From assembly GCF_028993555.1 (NCBI RefSeq), contig NZ_CP118610.1:124001-188000 (forward strand): a DNA stretch of 64,000 nucleotides. Direction: 5' to 3'. The notes below the pieces were generated by a model. It was not told the DNA's origin. It did not search any database and was given only the letters and a program-made list of their open reading frames with translations. Source of the DNA: Ensifer adhaerens. GTDB lineage: Bacteria > Pseudomonadota > Alphaproteobacteria > Rhizobiales > Rhizobiaceae. Below are positions 45,526 to 53,685 of the stretch, in pieces (position 1 is the first letter of the stretch; each line of letters opens with the position of its first letter). Made by a program: the position numbers and the translations under genes.

Positions 45526-46107
45526 TTAATGCATGGCCGCGATCGCGCTGCCGGCAATTCCCATGGAAAAGAGCGTAAGGCAGACGGCGGCGATCCGGCG
45601 CGGCAGGTGCGACGTCGACAACCCCTTCGACATCTGCACCAGCATGGCGCCGGCGCCGATCCACGTTGATCCGGCGGCGACGACCAGCAGCGAGAAGCCC
45701 GCGATCCAGGGCCAGACGGCGGCCAGTCCAGTCTGCGGCAAGAGCACCAGGGCGACCATCAGCGCCTTCGGATTGAGCAGCGTCGTGACGAAGACCTGAC
45801 GGATGGAGATGACGACACCTTCGCTGCGCTCGGCATCGGTGGTCCAGAGCGCATAGGCGAGGTAGAGAACCCAGCAGGCGGCGACGAGCCTCAGCGCAAG
45901 GCCGAGCTGCGGATGGGCGGCAAGGAACGGCGCGAGCAGTGCTACGGCCGGGATGATGACGGCGAGGTAGCCACCGAGTTCACCGGTGAGCAGCGGCAGC
46001 GACCGGCGAAAGCCCGCAGAGGCGCCGGACAGCCAGAGCAGCGTGTTCGTGGGCCCCGGCGTTGCGAGGAGGATGAGTGCGGCAAGGGCGAAGGCGAGCG
46101 GCTGCAT
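45526..46107 (-). CDS. LysE-family amino-acid/metabolite exporter
   Basis: 193-residue inner-membrane protein with about six helices. The start LAFALAALILLATPGPTNTL carries the family TPGP motif after helix 1, and FVTTLLNPKALMVALVLLP is the conserved second-half motif. Length is slightly below typical RhtB/LysE (about 205) but no domain is missing. Single-gene unit with no adjacent LysG-type regulator; substrate unknown. Confidence 0.88.
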   Translation of the reverse strand: MQPLAFALAALILLATPGPTNTLLWLSGASAGFRRSLPLLTGELGGYLAVIIPAVALLAPFLAAHPQLGLALRLVAACWVLYLAYALWTTDAERSEGVVISIRQVFVTTLLNPKALMVALVLLPQTGLAAVWPWIAGFSLLVVAAGSTWIGAGAMLVQMSKGLSTSHLPRRIAAVCLTLFSMGIAGSAIAAMH

Positions 46108-46324
46108 GTCGTTGGACCCGAGTTTCGTGGCCGTTATCGCTCCCTTCTAGCAGTCTCGCAAGCACCGGTCTTGATCTCCATCAAGCCGGTGACCGATCGT
46201 ACCGGAAGCCACCCGCAAGAAATCGCCACAGGCGACCACGGGAATGCCTCTTCCGCGTGTGTCGCGGCCGCGCTATCAGACGGAACGCTGCCGCTTCTCT
46301 CCCGCCGGCGCGATCGAGGCTTCC

Positions 46325-47209
46325 ATGAACAAGACCGTACTGTCAGGCATCGTCATGACGACGTTCTCCTATTTCCTGTTCTCGTTGCAGGATGCGTCGG
46401 TCAAATGGCTCGTCGTCGGCTATTCGGTCTGGCAGATCCTCTTTACCCGCAGCATCACCATTCTCGTGCTCTGCCTTGTCATCGGCCGCGGCAAGCTGGT
46501 GCGCAGCGCCGTCGCGTCCCCGGTGGTCAAGCCGCTCTTCGTGCGCAACCTGCTGCTGCTCGCCGCCTGGCTTTGCTATTTCAACGCGGCGCGCGATCTC
46601 GGCCTCGCGGAAATGACGACGCTCTACTATGCCGCCCCGATCATCGTGACGCTGCTTGCTGTGCCGATCCTGAAGGAGGATGTGCCGCCGATCCGCTGGT
46701 TCGCCGTTTTCATCGGCTTCGTCGGCGTGCTCATCGCCTGCGATCCGCTTGGCACCGGCATGAAGCTGTCGCTGCCGGTGTTCCTGGCGCTCACGGCCGC
46801 GGTCTTCTGGGCGATCGGCACCGTCATGCTGCGCAAGACCGCGCTCCAGGAAACGACCTTGGTGCAGATGACCATCTCCAACGTCTTCTTCATCGCCATG
46901 ACCGGCCTTGCGGTCGGCTTCTTCTGGACGCCGCCGGCACTCTTCGACGTCGCGCTGATGGCTGGCACTGGGGTTATTGCGGGTATTGCCCAGTACGCGC
47001 TGTTTGAGGGCATGCGCCGCGCGCCGATCTCGGTGATCGCGCCCTTCGAATATACCTCGCTCGTCTGGGCATTCGGCCTCGGCTTCCTGATCTGGGGCGA
47101 TGTGCCGGCGACGAACGTCTTTGCCGGCGCTGCGCTGATCTTCGCGGCCGGTCTGCTGATCATTGTCGGCGAACGCCTGGCACATCGTCGCGCAGGCGCT
47201 GCGGCCTAG
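46325..47209 (+). CDS. DMT-superfamily transporter (EamA domains)
   Basis: 294-residue inner-membrane protein of ten helices in two EamA repeats. The first includes FSYFLFSLQDASVKWLVVGY and AEMTTLYYAAPIIVTLLAVP, the second APISVIAPFEYTSLVWAFGL followed by GLLIIVGERLAHRR. Start ATG (MNKTVLSG) is preceded by a GGCGCGATCGAGG segment. Related to riboflavin and S-adenosylmethionine-type exporters, but the substrate is not assignable. Stands alone. Confidence 0.88.
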   Translation: MNKTVLSGIVMTTFSYFLFSLQDASVKWLVVGYSVWQILFTRSITILVLCLVIGRGKLVRSAVASPVVKPLFVRNLLLLAAWLCYFNAARDLGLAEMTTLYYAAPIIVTLLAVPILKEDVPPIRWFAVFIGFVGVLIACDPLGTGMKLSLPVFLALTAAVFWAIGTVMLRKTALQETTLVQMTISNVFFIAMTGLAVGFFWTPPALFDVALMAGTGVIAGIAQYALFEGMRRAPISVIAPFEYTSLVWAFGLGFLIWGDVPATNVFAGAALIFAAGLLIIVGERLAHRRAGAAA

Positions 47210-47243
47210 CAGGGCCGATTGCAGGTTCGGGCCGAAGGCCGTT

Positions 47244-48077
47244 TCAGGCTCTCACGACAAGCGCTTCCGGCACCCGACCGGTCAGCCGGAAGAAAAGGTG
47301 CGAGGTGACGAGCACGGACGGGTCGGCGAGGTGCCGATCCAGCGCCATCAGGTCGGCATCGAGGTCGTCGCGGTTGATGAAGCCTTCACCGATCAGGTCG
47401 TCCCGCACATTGTTGATGAAGTCTCTGAGGATCGGCCGCCGGTCATGCCCCGGCGGATAGACATGCTCGACGGCATCGACCGAAATCGCCTCGACACCCG
47501 CTTGCCGGAACAGCCGGTGCACCCGGCGGCCGATATGGAGGTCTATGCCTTTCGCCGCCGAATAGGCGATATAGGCGGAAAGCAGCCGGTCCCAGGCGGC
47601 AAGCGGCGGATCGCAGATATGCGCCAGGAAATCCGCCTCGAAGCTGGCGATCCAGCCGCCGGGTTTTACCAGCGACACCATTTCGAGCACGATCAGCTCC
47701 GGCCGCGGCACGTTGACGAGCACCAGCCGCATATGGGCGCCGTCGAAGGACCGGCGCGGCAGGTCGGTCGCATAGGCATCGCCCTCGCGTACCTCCACCT
47801 GGGGGAGCGCATGGCTTTCGACGAAGCGCCGGGCAAGTTCGACGAAATGTGGGTCGCGCTCGATACCGAGCACCGAGCCTGTCGGCCCGACACGCTTGCC
47901 AAGGAGATGCAGCACGCCCCCGGGGCCGCAACCAAGATCGATGACGCGCTCACCCGGCCGGATGCCGACCCTTTCGAGATGCTGGTCGGAATCAGGCGCG
48001 AGATTGGCAATCTGTCGCTTCAGGCGTTCTTCCTCGGGCCCGGCGCGCCCAAGCAGATAGAGATCAGGCTCGCTCAT
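47244..48077 (-). CDS. Class I SAM-dependent methyltransferase
   Basis: 277-residue soluble methyltransferase. Motif I VIDLGCGPGGVLHLLGKRVG, acidic GIERDPHFVELARRF, motif post-I EGDAYATDLPRRSFDGAHMR and VSLVKPGGWIASFEADFL follow the UbiE/COQ5-like Rossmann order. Same strand as the TetR gene but 150 bp downstream of its stop, so not clearly co-transcribed. Substrate unknown; small-molecule methylation is likely. Confidence 0.88.
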   Translation of the reverse strand: MSEPDLYLLGRAGPEEERLKRQIANLAPDSDQHLERVGIRPGERVIDLGCGPGGVLHLLGKRVGPTGSVLGIERDPHFVELARRFVESHALPQVEVREGDAYATDLPRRSFDGAHMRLVLVNVPRPELIVLEMVSLVKPGGWIASFEADFLAHICDPPLAAWDRLLSAYIAYSAAKGIDLHIGRRVHRLFRQAGVEAISVDAVEHVYPPGHDRRPILRDFINNVRDDLIGEGFINRDDLDADLMALDRHLADPSVLVTSHLFFRLTGRVPEALVVRA

Positions 48078-48227
48078 CGCGTGTCCCCCTCTCCGATCCC
48101 GGCGAGGATGCGCCCGCGCCGGGAGGTCGTCAACCGGAAGGACGCCCCTTCCCGGAGATGTCGAATGTCCATGTCACGTCGCCCGGTGGTCTCCGCGTAG
48201 CTACGTAAGCCTTCGCATTGCGGAGCG

Positions 48228-48860
48228 TCATAGCCGTAGCAGCCCGATGGCCGCCCGGATGCGCGGCGCAAGATCCGTTTCGGGGAGGGGAGGTGTCAGC
48301 TCGATGGCGATCTGCCTCAGCGGCTCTGCGATCACCATCGAGAGAATGAGGTCGCTTGCCGTAGCAGGATCATCGATGCTGACAAGGCCGCGCGCCTTGT
48401 GGCGGGCGAGCCAGTCGGCCAGCAATTCGCGCGAGCGCTCGATGCCGTTGCGATCGTAGATCGGCAGGACCTGCTCCCGCGCCGGGATGCCGCCGACGAT
48501 CAGCCGGAACAGTCCGACCGCTTCGGCAGAAAGCACGCGTGCCGCGATCGTCGAGAGGATCGAGGCGAGAACGTCGCCGACATCGTCTCGGCTTTCAGCC
48601 TCGCTGGCGAAGGCCGGCAGGAAGCTGTCCGTCCAGTTGCGGACAATCAGCCCAAACAGCGCGTCCCGATCGTTGGCGAAACGATACACCGTCTTCTTCG
48701 CCACGCCCGCTTCCCTGGCAACAGCCTCCATCGTCATCGCCGCATAGCCGCGCGACAGCATAAGCCGCGTCGCGGCGTCGATGACGGCGCTCGCCTGCTC
48801 GGTCTCCGGTCGCGCCGGACGGCCGCGCTGCTTCTGGGTCTCGGATACGGGGGTAGGCAA
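48228..48860 (-). CDS. TetR-family repressor divergent to phloroglucinol-hydrolase-like gene
   Basis: 210-residue TetR regulator. After a basic tail (QKQRGRPARP) the HTH is AVIDAATRLMLSRGYAAMTM, EAVAREAGVAKKTVYRFAND. Start is TTG 48860, five bases after GGAGGAG; no ATG fits and the frame runs far upstream through implausible sequence. The ribosome site lies in a small GGAGG/CCTCC palindrome. A perfect 12-bp-arm inverted repeat lies 45 bp upstream, toward the divergent hydrolase gene, and is its likely operator. Confidence 0.9.
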   Translation of the reverse strand: MPTPVSETQKQRGRPARPETEQASAVIDAATRLMLSRGYAAMTMEAVAREAGVAKKTVYRFANDRDALFGLIVRNWTDSFLPAFASEAESRDDVGDVLASILSTIAARVLSAEAVGLFRLIVGGIPAREQVLPIYDRNGIERSRELLADWLARHKARGLVSIDDPATASDLILSMVIAEPLRQIAIELTPPLPETDLAPRIRAAIGLLRL

Positions 48861-48904
48861 GGAGGCTCCTCCATTTGACAAACGCCACTGCGAAGCATAA
48901 ACGA

Positions 48905-48935
48905 GATTTAGGAAACGCTCAATGTTTCCTAAATC
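48905..48935. promoter_or_regulatory. TetR operator: perfect 12-bp inverted repeat
   Basis: GATTTAGGAAAC (48905-48916) and GTTTCCTAAATC (48924-48935) are perfect complements around GCTCAAT. It sits between divergent TetR and hydrolase starts, 25 bp before the hydrolase ATG, as expected for dual repression. Confidence 0.85.
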
Positions 48936-48960
48936 ATCAATCTTGGAAAAGGATACAATA

Positions 48961-49659
48961 ATGTCTGCCAGCACCGACCAGGCACGCGCCGATATCCGAT
49001 ACATCGACGACCTGCTCGACCCGCGGCCGATGCGGATCGAGACCGGCATCGTCCGACTCGACACCGGCGCGCTCGTCGTGGCCGTCCGAACCGAACTTCC
49101 CGGTTGCAAGGGACGTATGCTCGATTGGTGGTTCAAGCATTTCGAGACGACCGAGCATCTTTCCTGGTGGCACCCGCTCGACCATGTGGCGCACAACGGC
49201 TGGGACGAGGGCCGGGTGAAGGGCGAGCGCTATGTCGGCGCGACGATCCGCGCTGTCGAAAGCCTCGGCGACATTCCGCCGGTGCCGGCGGTCATCAGGT
49301 TTCATGATCCAGGCGCGATTTTCGGCAAAGGCAGCTTCGAACGGGCTTTGCTGGCTGGCGACGCTACCGCCGCCGTCTATGCCCGCATCGGTTTCGGCGA
49401 CGGTGCGCGTCTCGACGAGAATGGCGATCCTCGCGACGGCCAGATGGTGCACGTGGTGCGCGACACCAGCCAGGGTGCGGTGCTGCGCAGTCGTTTCATC
49501 CTCGGACTGGATGATGAAGCAGATCATTCGGTGCCCGACGCCGTGGGCCTCGGGCTCCTGCAACATTGCTACACGGAATTCGCTTATCTTGCGAAGATCC
49601 TGCCGTCGCTCTATTGGGGCGATCCGGCCAATCGGGATGACGTACCGGTCCTGTGGTAG
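48961..49659 (+). CDS. DAPG/phloretin hydrolase-like protein (PhlG family)
   Basis: 232-residue protein resembling the 2,4-diacetylphloroglucinol hydrolase PhlG and phloretin hydrolase, zinc enzymes that cleave the acyl C-C bond of acylphloroglucinols. LSWWHPLDHVAHNGWDEG supplies H71; H202 and E206 in LQHCYTEFAYLAKILPSLYW form H-x3-E, and E100 is suitably placed. This matches the H/E...H-x3-E zinc site I recall for PhlG. The TetR neighbour and operator imply ligand-induced expression. Length is shorter than PhlG (about 290), so activity needs proof. Confidence 0.8.
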   Translation: MSASTDQARADIRYIDDLLDPRPMRIETGIVRLDTGALVVAVRTELPGCKGRMLDWWFKHFETTEHLSWWHPLDHVAHNGWDEGRVKGERYVGATIRAVESLGDIPPVPAVIRFHDPGAIFGKGSFERALLAGDATAAVYARIGFGDGARLDENGDPRDGQMVHVVRDTSQGAVLRSRFILGLDDEADHSVPDAVGLGLLQHCYTEFAYLAKILPSLYWGDPANRDDVPVLW

Positions 49660-49722
49660 AAAACCATGGGCTGGTAGCAAGAAGCGGCCTCGGCGTCCTC
49701 CAATGCGGCGATGGCCAAATGA

Positions 49723-49746
49723 AAACAGGCCCGAAGGGGCCTGTTT
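49723..49746. terminator. Bidirectional terminator between hydrolase-like gene and fadB
   Basis: Ten-bp perfect stem AAACAGGCCC/GGGCCTGTTT with GAAG loop. Both ends have A/T tracts, so it can stop the plus-strand hydrolase transcript and the minus-strand fad operon, which converge here. Confidence 0.88.
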
Positions 49747-49767
49747 CAGAGATCGATCGATGGCGTC

Positions 49768-51984
49768 TTACGCCGCCTGCTTCTTTTCGCCATAGGGATC
49801 GAAGCGGCCGTAGAAGGTTTCGCCGCGCTCGGCCATTTCCTTCAGCAGCGCCGTCGGCTTGAAGTGGTCGCCATAGTCCTTGGCGAGCTTCTCGCACATC
49901 TTGACGAAGGCCTTTACGCCCATGCCGTCGATGTAGGAGAGCGTGCCGCCGGTATAGGGCGCGAAACCGAAGCCGAGGATCGAGCCGACGTCGGCTTCGC
50001 GCGGATCGGTGACGATGCCTTCTTCCATGGTGCGGGCGGCTTCGAGCGCGATCGTTGCGAGGAACCGCTGCTTCAGCACCTCGACGTCGATCGTGTCGGC
50101 ATTCTTCTGCGGGTAGAGCGTCTTAAGCTCCGGCCACAGATACTTCTTCGCCGGCTTTGCCGGGTACTCGTAGAAGCCCTTGCCGTTCTTGCGGCCGCGA
50201 CGGTCGAGGTCGTCGACCAGCTTGTTGATCAGCGCCAGGTGCTTGGGATCGACGGCCTTTTCGCCGAGGTCGGCGACGGTGGCCTTCAGGATCTTCTGGC
50301 TGAGGTCGATCGCCACTTCGTCGTTGAGCGACAGCGGACCGACCGGCATGCCGGCCATCTTGGCGGCATTCTCGATCATTGCCGGCGGCACGCCTTCGAT
50401 CAGCATGTCATAGGCTTCGTGGATATAGCGGAAGACGCAGCGGTTGACGTAGAAGCCGCGCGTGTCGTTGACGACGATCGGCGTCTTCTTGATCGCGGCG
50501 ACATAGTCGAGTGCTGTGGCGAGCGCCTTGTCGCCGCTTTCCTTGCCGAGGATCACTTCGGTCAGCATCATCTTCTCGACCGGCGAGAAGAAGTGGATGC
50601 CGATTAACTGGCCGGGGCGCTTGGAGTTCTTGGCAAGGCCGGTGATCGGCAGCGTCGAGGTGTTGGAGGCAAAGATCGTGTCTTCGCCGATGACCGCTTC
50701 CACCTTCTCGATGACGTCCTTCTTGACCTGGCGATCTTCGAAGACGGCTTCGACCACGAGGCCCGCGCTCTTCAGGTCGTTGTAGTCGGCCGACGGCGTG
50801 ATGCGGGCGAGCAGCGCTTCGCCTTCTTCCTTGGTCAGGCGGCCCTTACCGACCGAATCCTTGACGAGGCCTTCCGAATGGGCCTTGCCCTTTTCGGCCG
50901 CTTCCATGTCGCGGTCGATCAGCGTCACGGCAATGCCGGCAGCAGCCGTCACATAGGCGATCGAGGCGCCCATGAAGCCGGCGCCGACGACGCCGACATG
51001 TTTGAATTCGGACTTCGGCACGCCCGCCGGGCGGCGGGCGCCCTTGCCGAGTTCCTGCATCGAGACGAACAGCGAGCGGATCATCGAGAAGGCTTCGGTG
51101 GTCTGAAGGATCTCGGTGAAGTAGCGCTGCTCGATCTTGAGCGCGGTGTCGAACGGCACCTGCAGGCCTTCATAGACGCACTTCAGGATGGCGACGGCAC
51201 CCGGATAGTTGCCGTAGGTCTCGCGGCGCAGGATGCCGGAAGCGGCCGGCCAGAGCTGGGCCGAGGCCGGCGTCCAGATGCCGCCGCCCGGAACCTTGTA
51301 ACCCTTTTCGTCCCAGGGCTGGACCGGCTTCAGGCCGTTCTTGATCATCGCCTTGGCGGCGTCGACGAGCTTGTCGGCGTCGACCACTTCATGCACGAGG
51401 CCGAGCGCCTTTGCGCGGGCCGACGTCAGCGACGAACCGGTGGTCATCATCTGCAGCGCGTCCTGCGCATTGGTGAGACGTGGCACGCGCTGGGTGCCGC
51501 CGGCGCCCGGGAAGATGCCGACCTTGACTTCCGGCAGCGCGATCTTCACCGACTTGGAATTGGAGGCGACGCGGCCATGGCAGGCGAGCGAAAGCTCGAA
51601 GGCGCCGCCCATGCAGGTGCCGTTGATCGCCGAAACCCAGGGCTTGCCCGACGTCTCGAGCTTGCGGAAGAGCCCGGTCATGCGACCGACCAGGTCGAAC
51701 AGCTTCTGGGCGGCGTTAGCCGGATCCTTCTTCTTTTCTTCCTGCTGGAAGGTGAACATCGACTTGATCATCGACAGATCGGCGCCGCCGGAGAAGGTCG
51801 ACTTGCCGGAGGTGAAGACGACGCCCTTGACCGCTGCGTCTGATGTCGTCTGGTCGACGATGGCGTTCAGCTCTTCCATCACCTCCTGGGTGAAGACGTT
51901 CATCGACTTCTCGGGCATGTCCCAGGTGACGAGCGCAATGCCGTCGGCGTCTGTCTCGATCTTGAAATTGGTGTAATTCGTCAT
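49768..51984 (-). CDS. fadB: Multifunctional enoyl-CoA hydratase / 3-hydroxyacyl-CoA dehydrogenase (FadB/FadJ)
   Basis: 738-residue beta-oxidation alpha subunit. N-terminal crotonase half: FSGGADLSMIKSMFTFQQ and SAINGTCMGGAFELSLACHG, then LPEVKVGIFPGAGGTQRVPR with the catalytic Glu. Dehydrogenase half: VGVVGAGFMGASIAYVTAAA Rossmann loop and LIGIHFFSPVEKMMLTEVIL with the catalytic His, ending with two 3HCDH C-domains. Last gene of the fadE-fadA-lipoprotein-fadB operon; 11 bases follow the lipoprotein stop. Confidence 0.96.
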   Translation of the reverse strand: MTNYTNFKIETDADGIALVTWDMPEKSMNVFTQEVMEELNAIVDQTTSDAAVKGVVFTSGKSTFSGGADLSMIKSMFTFQQEEKKKDPANAAQKLFDLVGRMTGLFRKLETSGKPWVSAINGTCMGGAFELSLACHGRVASNSKSVKIALPEVKVGIFPGAGGTQRVPRLTNAQDALQMMTTGSSLTSARAKALGLVHEVVDADKLVDAAKAMIKNGLKPVQPWDEKGYKVPGGGIWTPASAQLWPAASGILRRETYGNYPGAVAILKCVYEGLQVPFDTALKIEQRYFTEILQTTEAFSMIRSLFVSMQELGKGARRPAGVPKSEFKHVGVVGAGFMGASIAYVTAAAGIAVTLIDRDMEAAEKGKAHSEGLVKDSVGKGRLTKEEGEALLARITPSADYNDLKSAGLVVEAVFEDRQVKKDVIEKVEAVIGEDTIFASNTSTLPITGLAKNSKRPGQLIGIHFFSPVEKMMLTEVILGKESGDKALATALDYVAAIKKTPIVVNDTRGFYVNRCVFRYIHEAYDMLIEGVPPAMIENAAKMAGMPVGPLSLNDEVAIDLSQKILKATVADLGEKAVDPKHLALINKLVDDLDRRGRKNGKGFYEYPAKPAKKYLWPELKTLYPQKNADTIDVEVLKQRFLATIALEAARTMEEGIVTDPREADVGSILGFGFAPYTGGTLSYIDGMGVKAFVKMCEKLAKDYGDHFKPTALLKEMAERGETFYGRFDPYGEKKQAA

Positions 51985-51995
51985 GGTTCTCCCCC

Positions 51996-52409
51996 TCAGT
52001 AGAGAATGGGTTCGATGCGCAGCGAGACGTTCGATCCGCCGCTGTAACGTTGTTTGCTGGTGTTGGTTGCAATCAGCCTGCCGTCGCGCTCGACGCGGAT
52101 GGTGAAGCCCGCATCGACGGCCTTGTCGAACTCGGGCTTCGGCACCTGCAGCACGAAGGGCACGCGGGCGGCCTTGCCATCGCTGACAACGGAGGTTTCC
52201 GCGATCAGCTTCGCGGCGACATCCATCACGCCCTGCTCCTCGAGCCGGATCTTGACGGTGCCGGCCGGAACGGGGCCGCTGGCGACATTGGTGATCGCGC
52301 CGGTGAGCGTGAAGCTGTCGCCGCCTTCTTCCTCGTCGGAGACGCAGCCGGCGGCTGCAAGCAGCCCCAGGCCCATCAATGCGAGAAGAGAGCGGCGCAT
52401 CACGTCCAT
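51996..52409 (-). CDS. YbaY/YscW-like small lipoprotein within the fad operon
   Basis: 137-residue lipoprotein: signal peptide with lipobox (LALMGLGLLAAAGCVSDEEE), then a beta-rich domain (SFTLTGAITNVASGPVPAGT, KIRLEEQGVMDVAAKLIAET, LQVPKPEFDKAVDAGFTIRV) resembling the YbaY/YscW lipoprotein fold. The start lies 2 bases after the fadA stop (TGA-CG-ATG), with AAGGG inside fadA. It is thus tightly coupled between fadA and fadB, which is unexpected for a beta-oxidation operon. Function unknown; exported lipid handling is speculative. Confidence 0.88.
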   Translation of the reverse strand: MDVMRRSLLALMGLGLLAAAGCVSDEEEGGDSFTLTGAITNVASGPVPAGTVKIRLEEQGVMDVAAKLIAETSVVSDGKAARVPFVLQVPKPEFDKAVDAGFTIRVERDGRLIATNTSKQRYSGGSNVSLRIEPILY

Positions 52410-52411
52410 CG

Positions 52412-53620
52412 TCAGACCCTTTCGATGATCGTTGCCGTACCCATGCCGGCGCCGATGCAAAGGGTGACGAGCGCGGTGTTGAGGTCGCGGCGTTCCAGTT
52501 CGTCGAGCACGGTGCCGAGGATCATCGCGCCGGTCGCGCCGAGCGGATGGCCCATGGCGATCGCACCGCCGTTGACGTTGATCTTGTCGTGCGGGATGTC
52601 GAAGGCCTGCATGTAGCGCAGCACGACGGCGGCAAACGCTTCGTTGAGCTCGAAGAGATCGATGTCCGACAGCTTCATGTCGGCGCGCTTCAACAGCTTT
52701 TCGGTGACGTCGACCGGGCCGGTCAGCATCAGCGCCGGATCGGAGCCGATGTTGGCGAAGGCGCGGATGCGGGCGCGCGGCTTCAGGCCCATGCTCTCGC
52801 CGCCGGCTTTGGAGCCGAGCAGCACGGCGGCGGCGCCGTCGACGATCCCCGACGAATTGCCGGCATGGTGCACGTAGTTGATCTTCTCGATTTCCGGATG
52901 CGCCTGGATACCGACGGCTTCAAAGCCACCCATTTCGCCCGGCATCTGGAACGACGGGTTGAGCGAGGCGAGTGCCTGCATGTCGGTGCCGGGACGCATG
53001 TGCTCGTCACGGTCGAGGATCGTCAGGCCATTCTGGTCCTTGAACGGCACGACGGAGTTCTTGAAGTAGCCCTTTTCCCAGGCGTGTGCGGCACGCTTCT
53101 GGCTTTCCACCGCATAGGCGTCGACGTCGTCGCGGGTAAAGCCGTATTTGGTGGCAATCAGGTCGGCCGAAACGCCCTGCGGCATGAAGAAGGCCGGCAG
53201 ATTGACCGAGGGGTCCATGAACCAGGAGCCGCCGGACATGCCGAGGCCGACGCGCGACATCGATTCGACGCCGCCGGCAATGACGATATCGTCCGCCCCT
53301 TGAGCGATCTTGGCCGCGCCGAAGTTGATGGCGTCGAGGCCGGAGGCACAGAAGCGCGAGATCTGCATGCCCGGAGCGCGGGTCGAGTAACCGGCCTCAA
53401 AAGCAGCAGCCTTCGGGATCACCGCACCGGCATCCATGACCGGATCGACGCAGCCCATGATGATGTCGTCAACCGTTGCGGTGTCGAGGTCGTTGCGGTC
53501 ACGCACCGCTTCCAGCATCTTGGCGGCGAGGCGCACGGACGGCACTTCGTGCAGCGATCCGTCCTTCTTGCCACGGCCGCGCGGCGTGCGCACGTGGTCG
53601 TAAACGAAGACTTTCGTCAT
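52412..53620 (-). CDS. fadA: Acetyl-CoA C-acyltransferase (3-ketoacyl-CoA thiolase)
   Basis: 402-residue thiolase completing beta-oxidation. Nucleophile cysteine in MQISRFCASGLDAINFGAAK, the NGGAIAMGHPLGATGAMIL histidine motif and the C-terminal ALVTLCIGAGMGTATIIERV catalytic cysteine are all present. Between fadE (65-bp gap upstream) and the lipoprotein/fadB genes. ATG with GGAGATGAG-type ribosome site. Confidence 0.96.
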   Translation of the reverse strand: MTKVFVYDHVRTPRGRGKKDGSLHEVPSVRLAAKMLEAVRDRNDLDTATVDDIIMGCVDPVMDAGAVIPKAAAFEAGYSTRAPGMQISRFCASGLDAINFGAAKIAQGADDIVIAGGVESMSRVGLGMSGGSWFMDPSVNLPAFFMPQGVSADLIATKYGFTRDDVDAYAVESQKRAAHAWEKGYFKNSVVPFKDQNGLTILDRDEHMRPGTDMQALASLNPSFQMPGEMGGFEAVGIQAHPEIEKINYVHHAGNSSGIVDGAAAVLLGSKAGGESMGLKPRARIRAFANIGSDPALMLTGPVDVTEKLLKRADMKLSDIDLFELNEAFAAVVLRYMQAFDIPHDKINVNGGAIAMGHPLGATGAMILGTVLDELERRDLNTALVTLCIGAGMGTATIIERV

Positions 53621-53685
53621 GTCTCATCTCCCTATCGGCAGCACCGTGAGGTGCTGCCCGTCAAAACAGTGTGAAATCGAACGCC

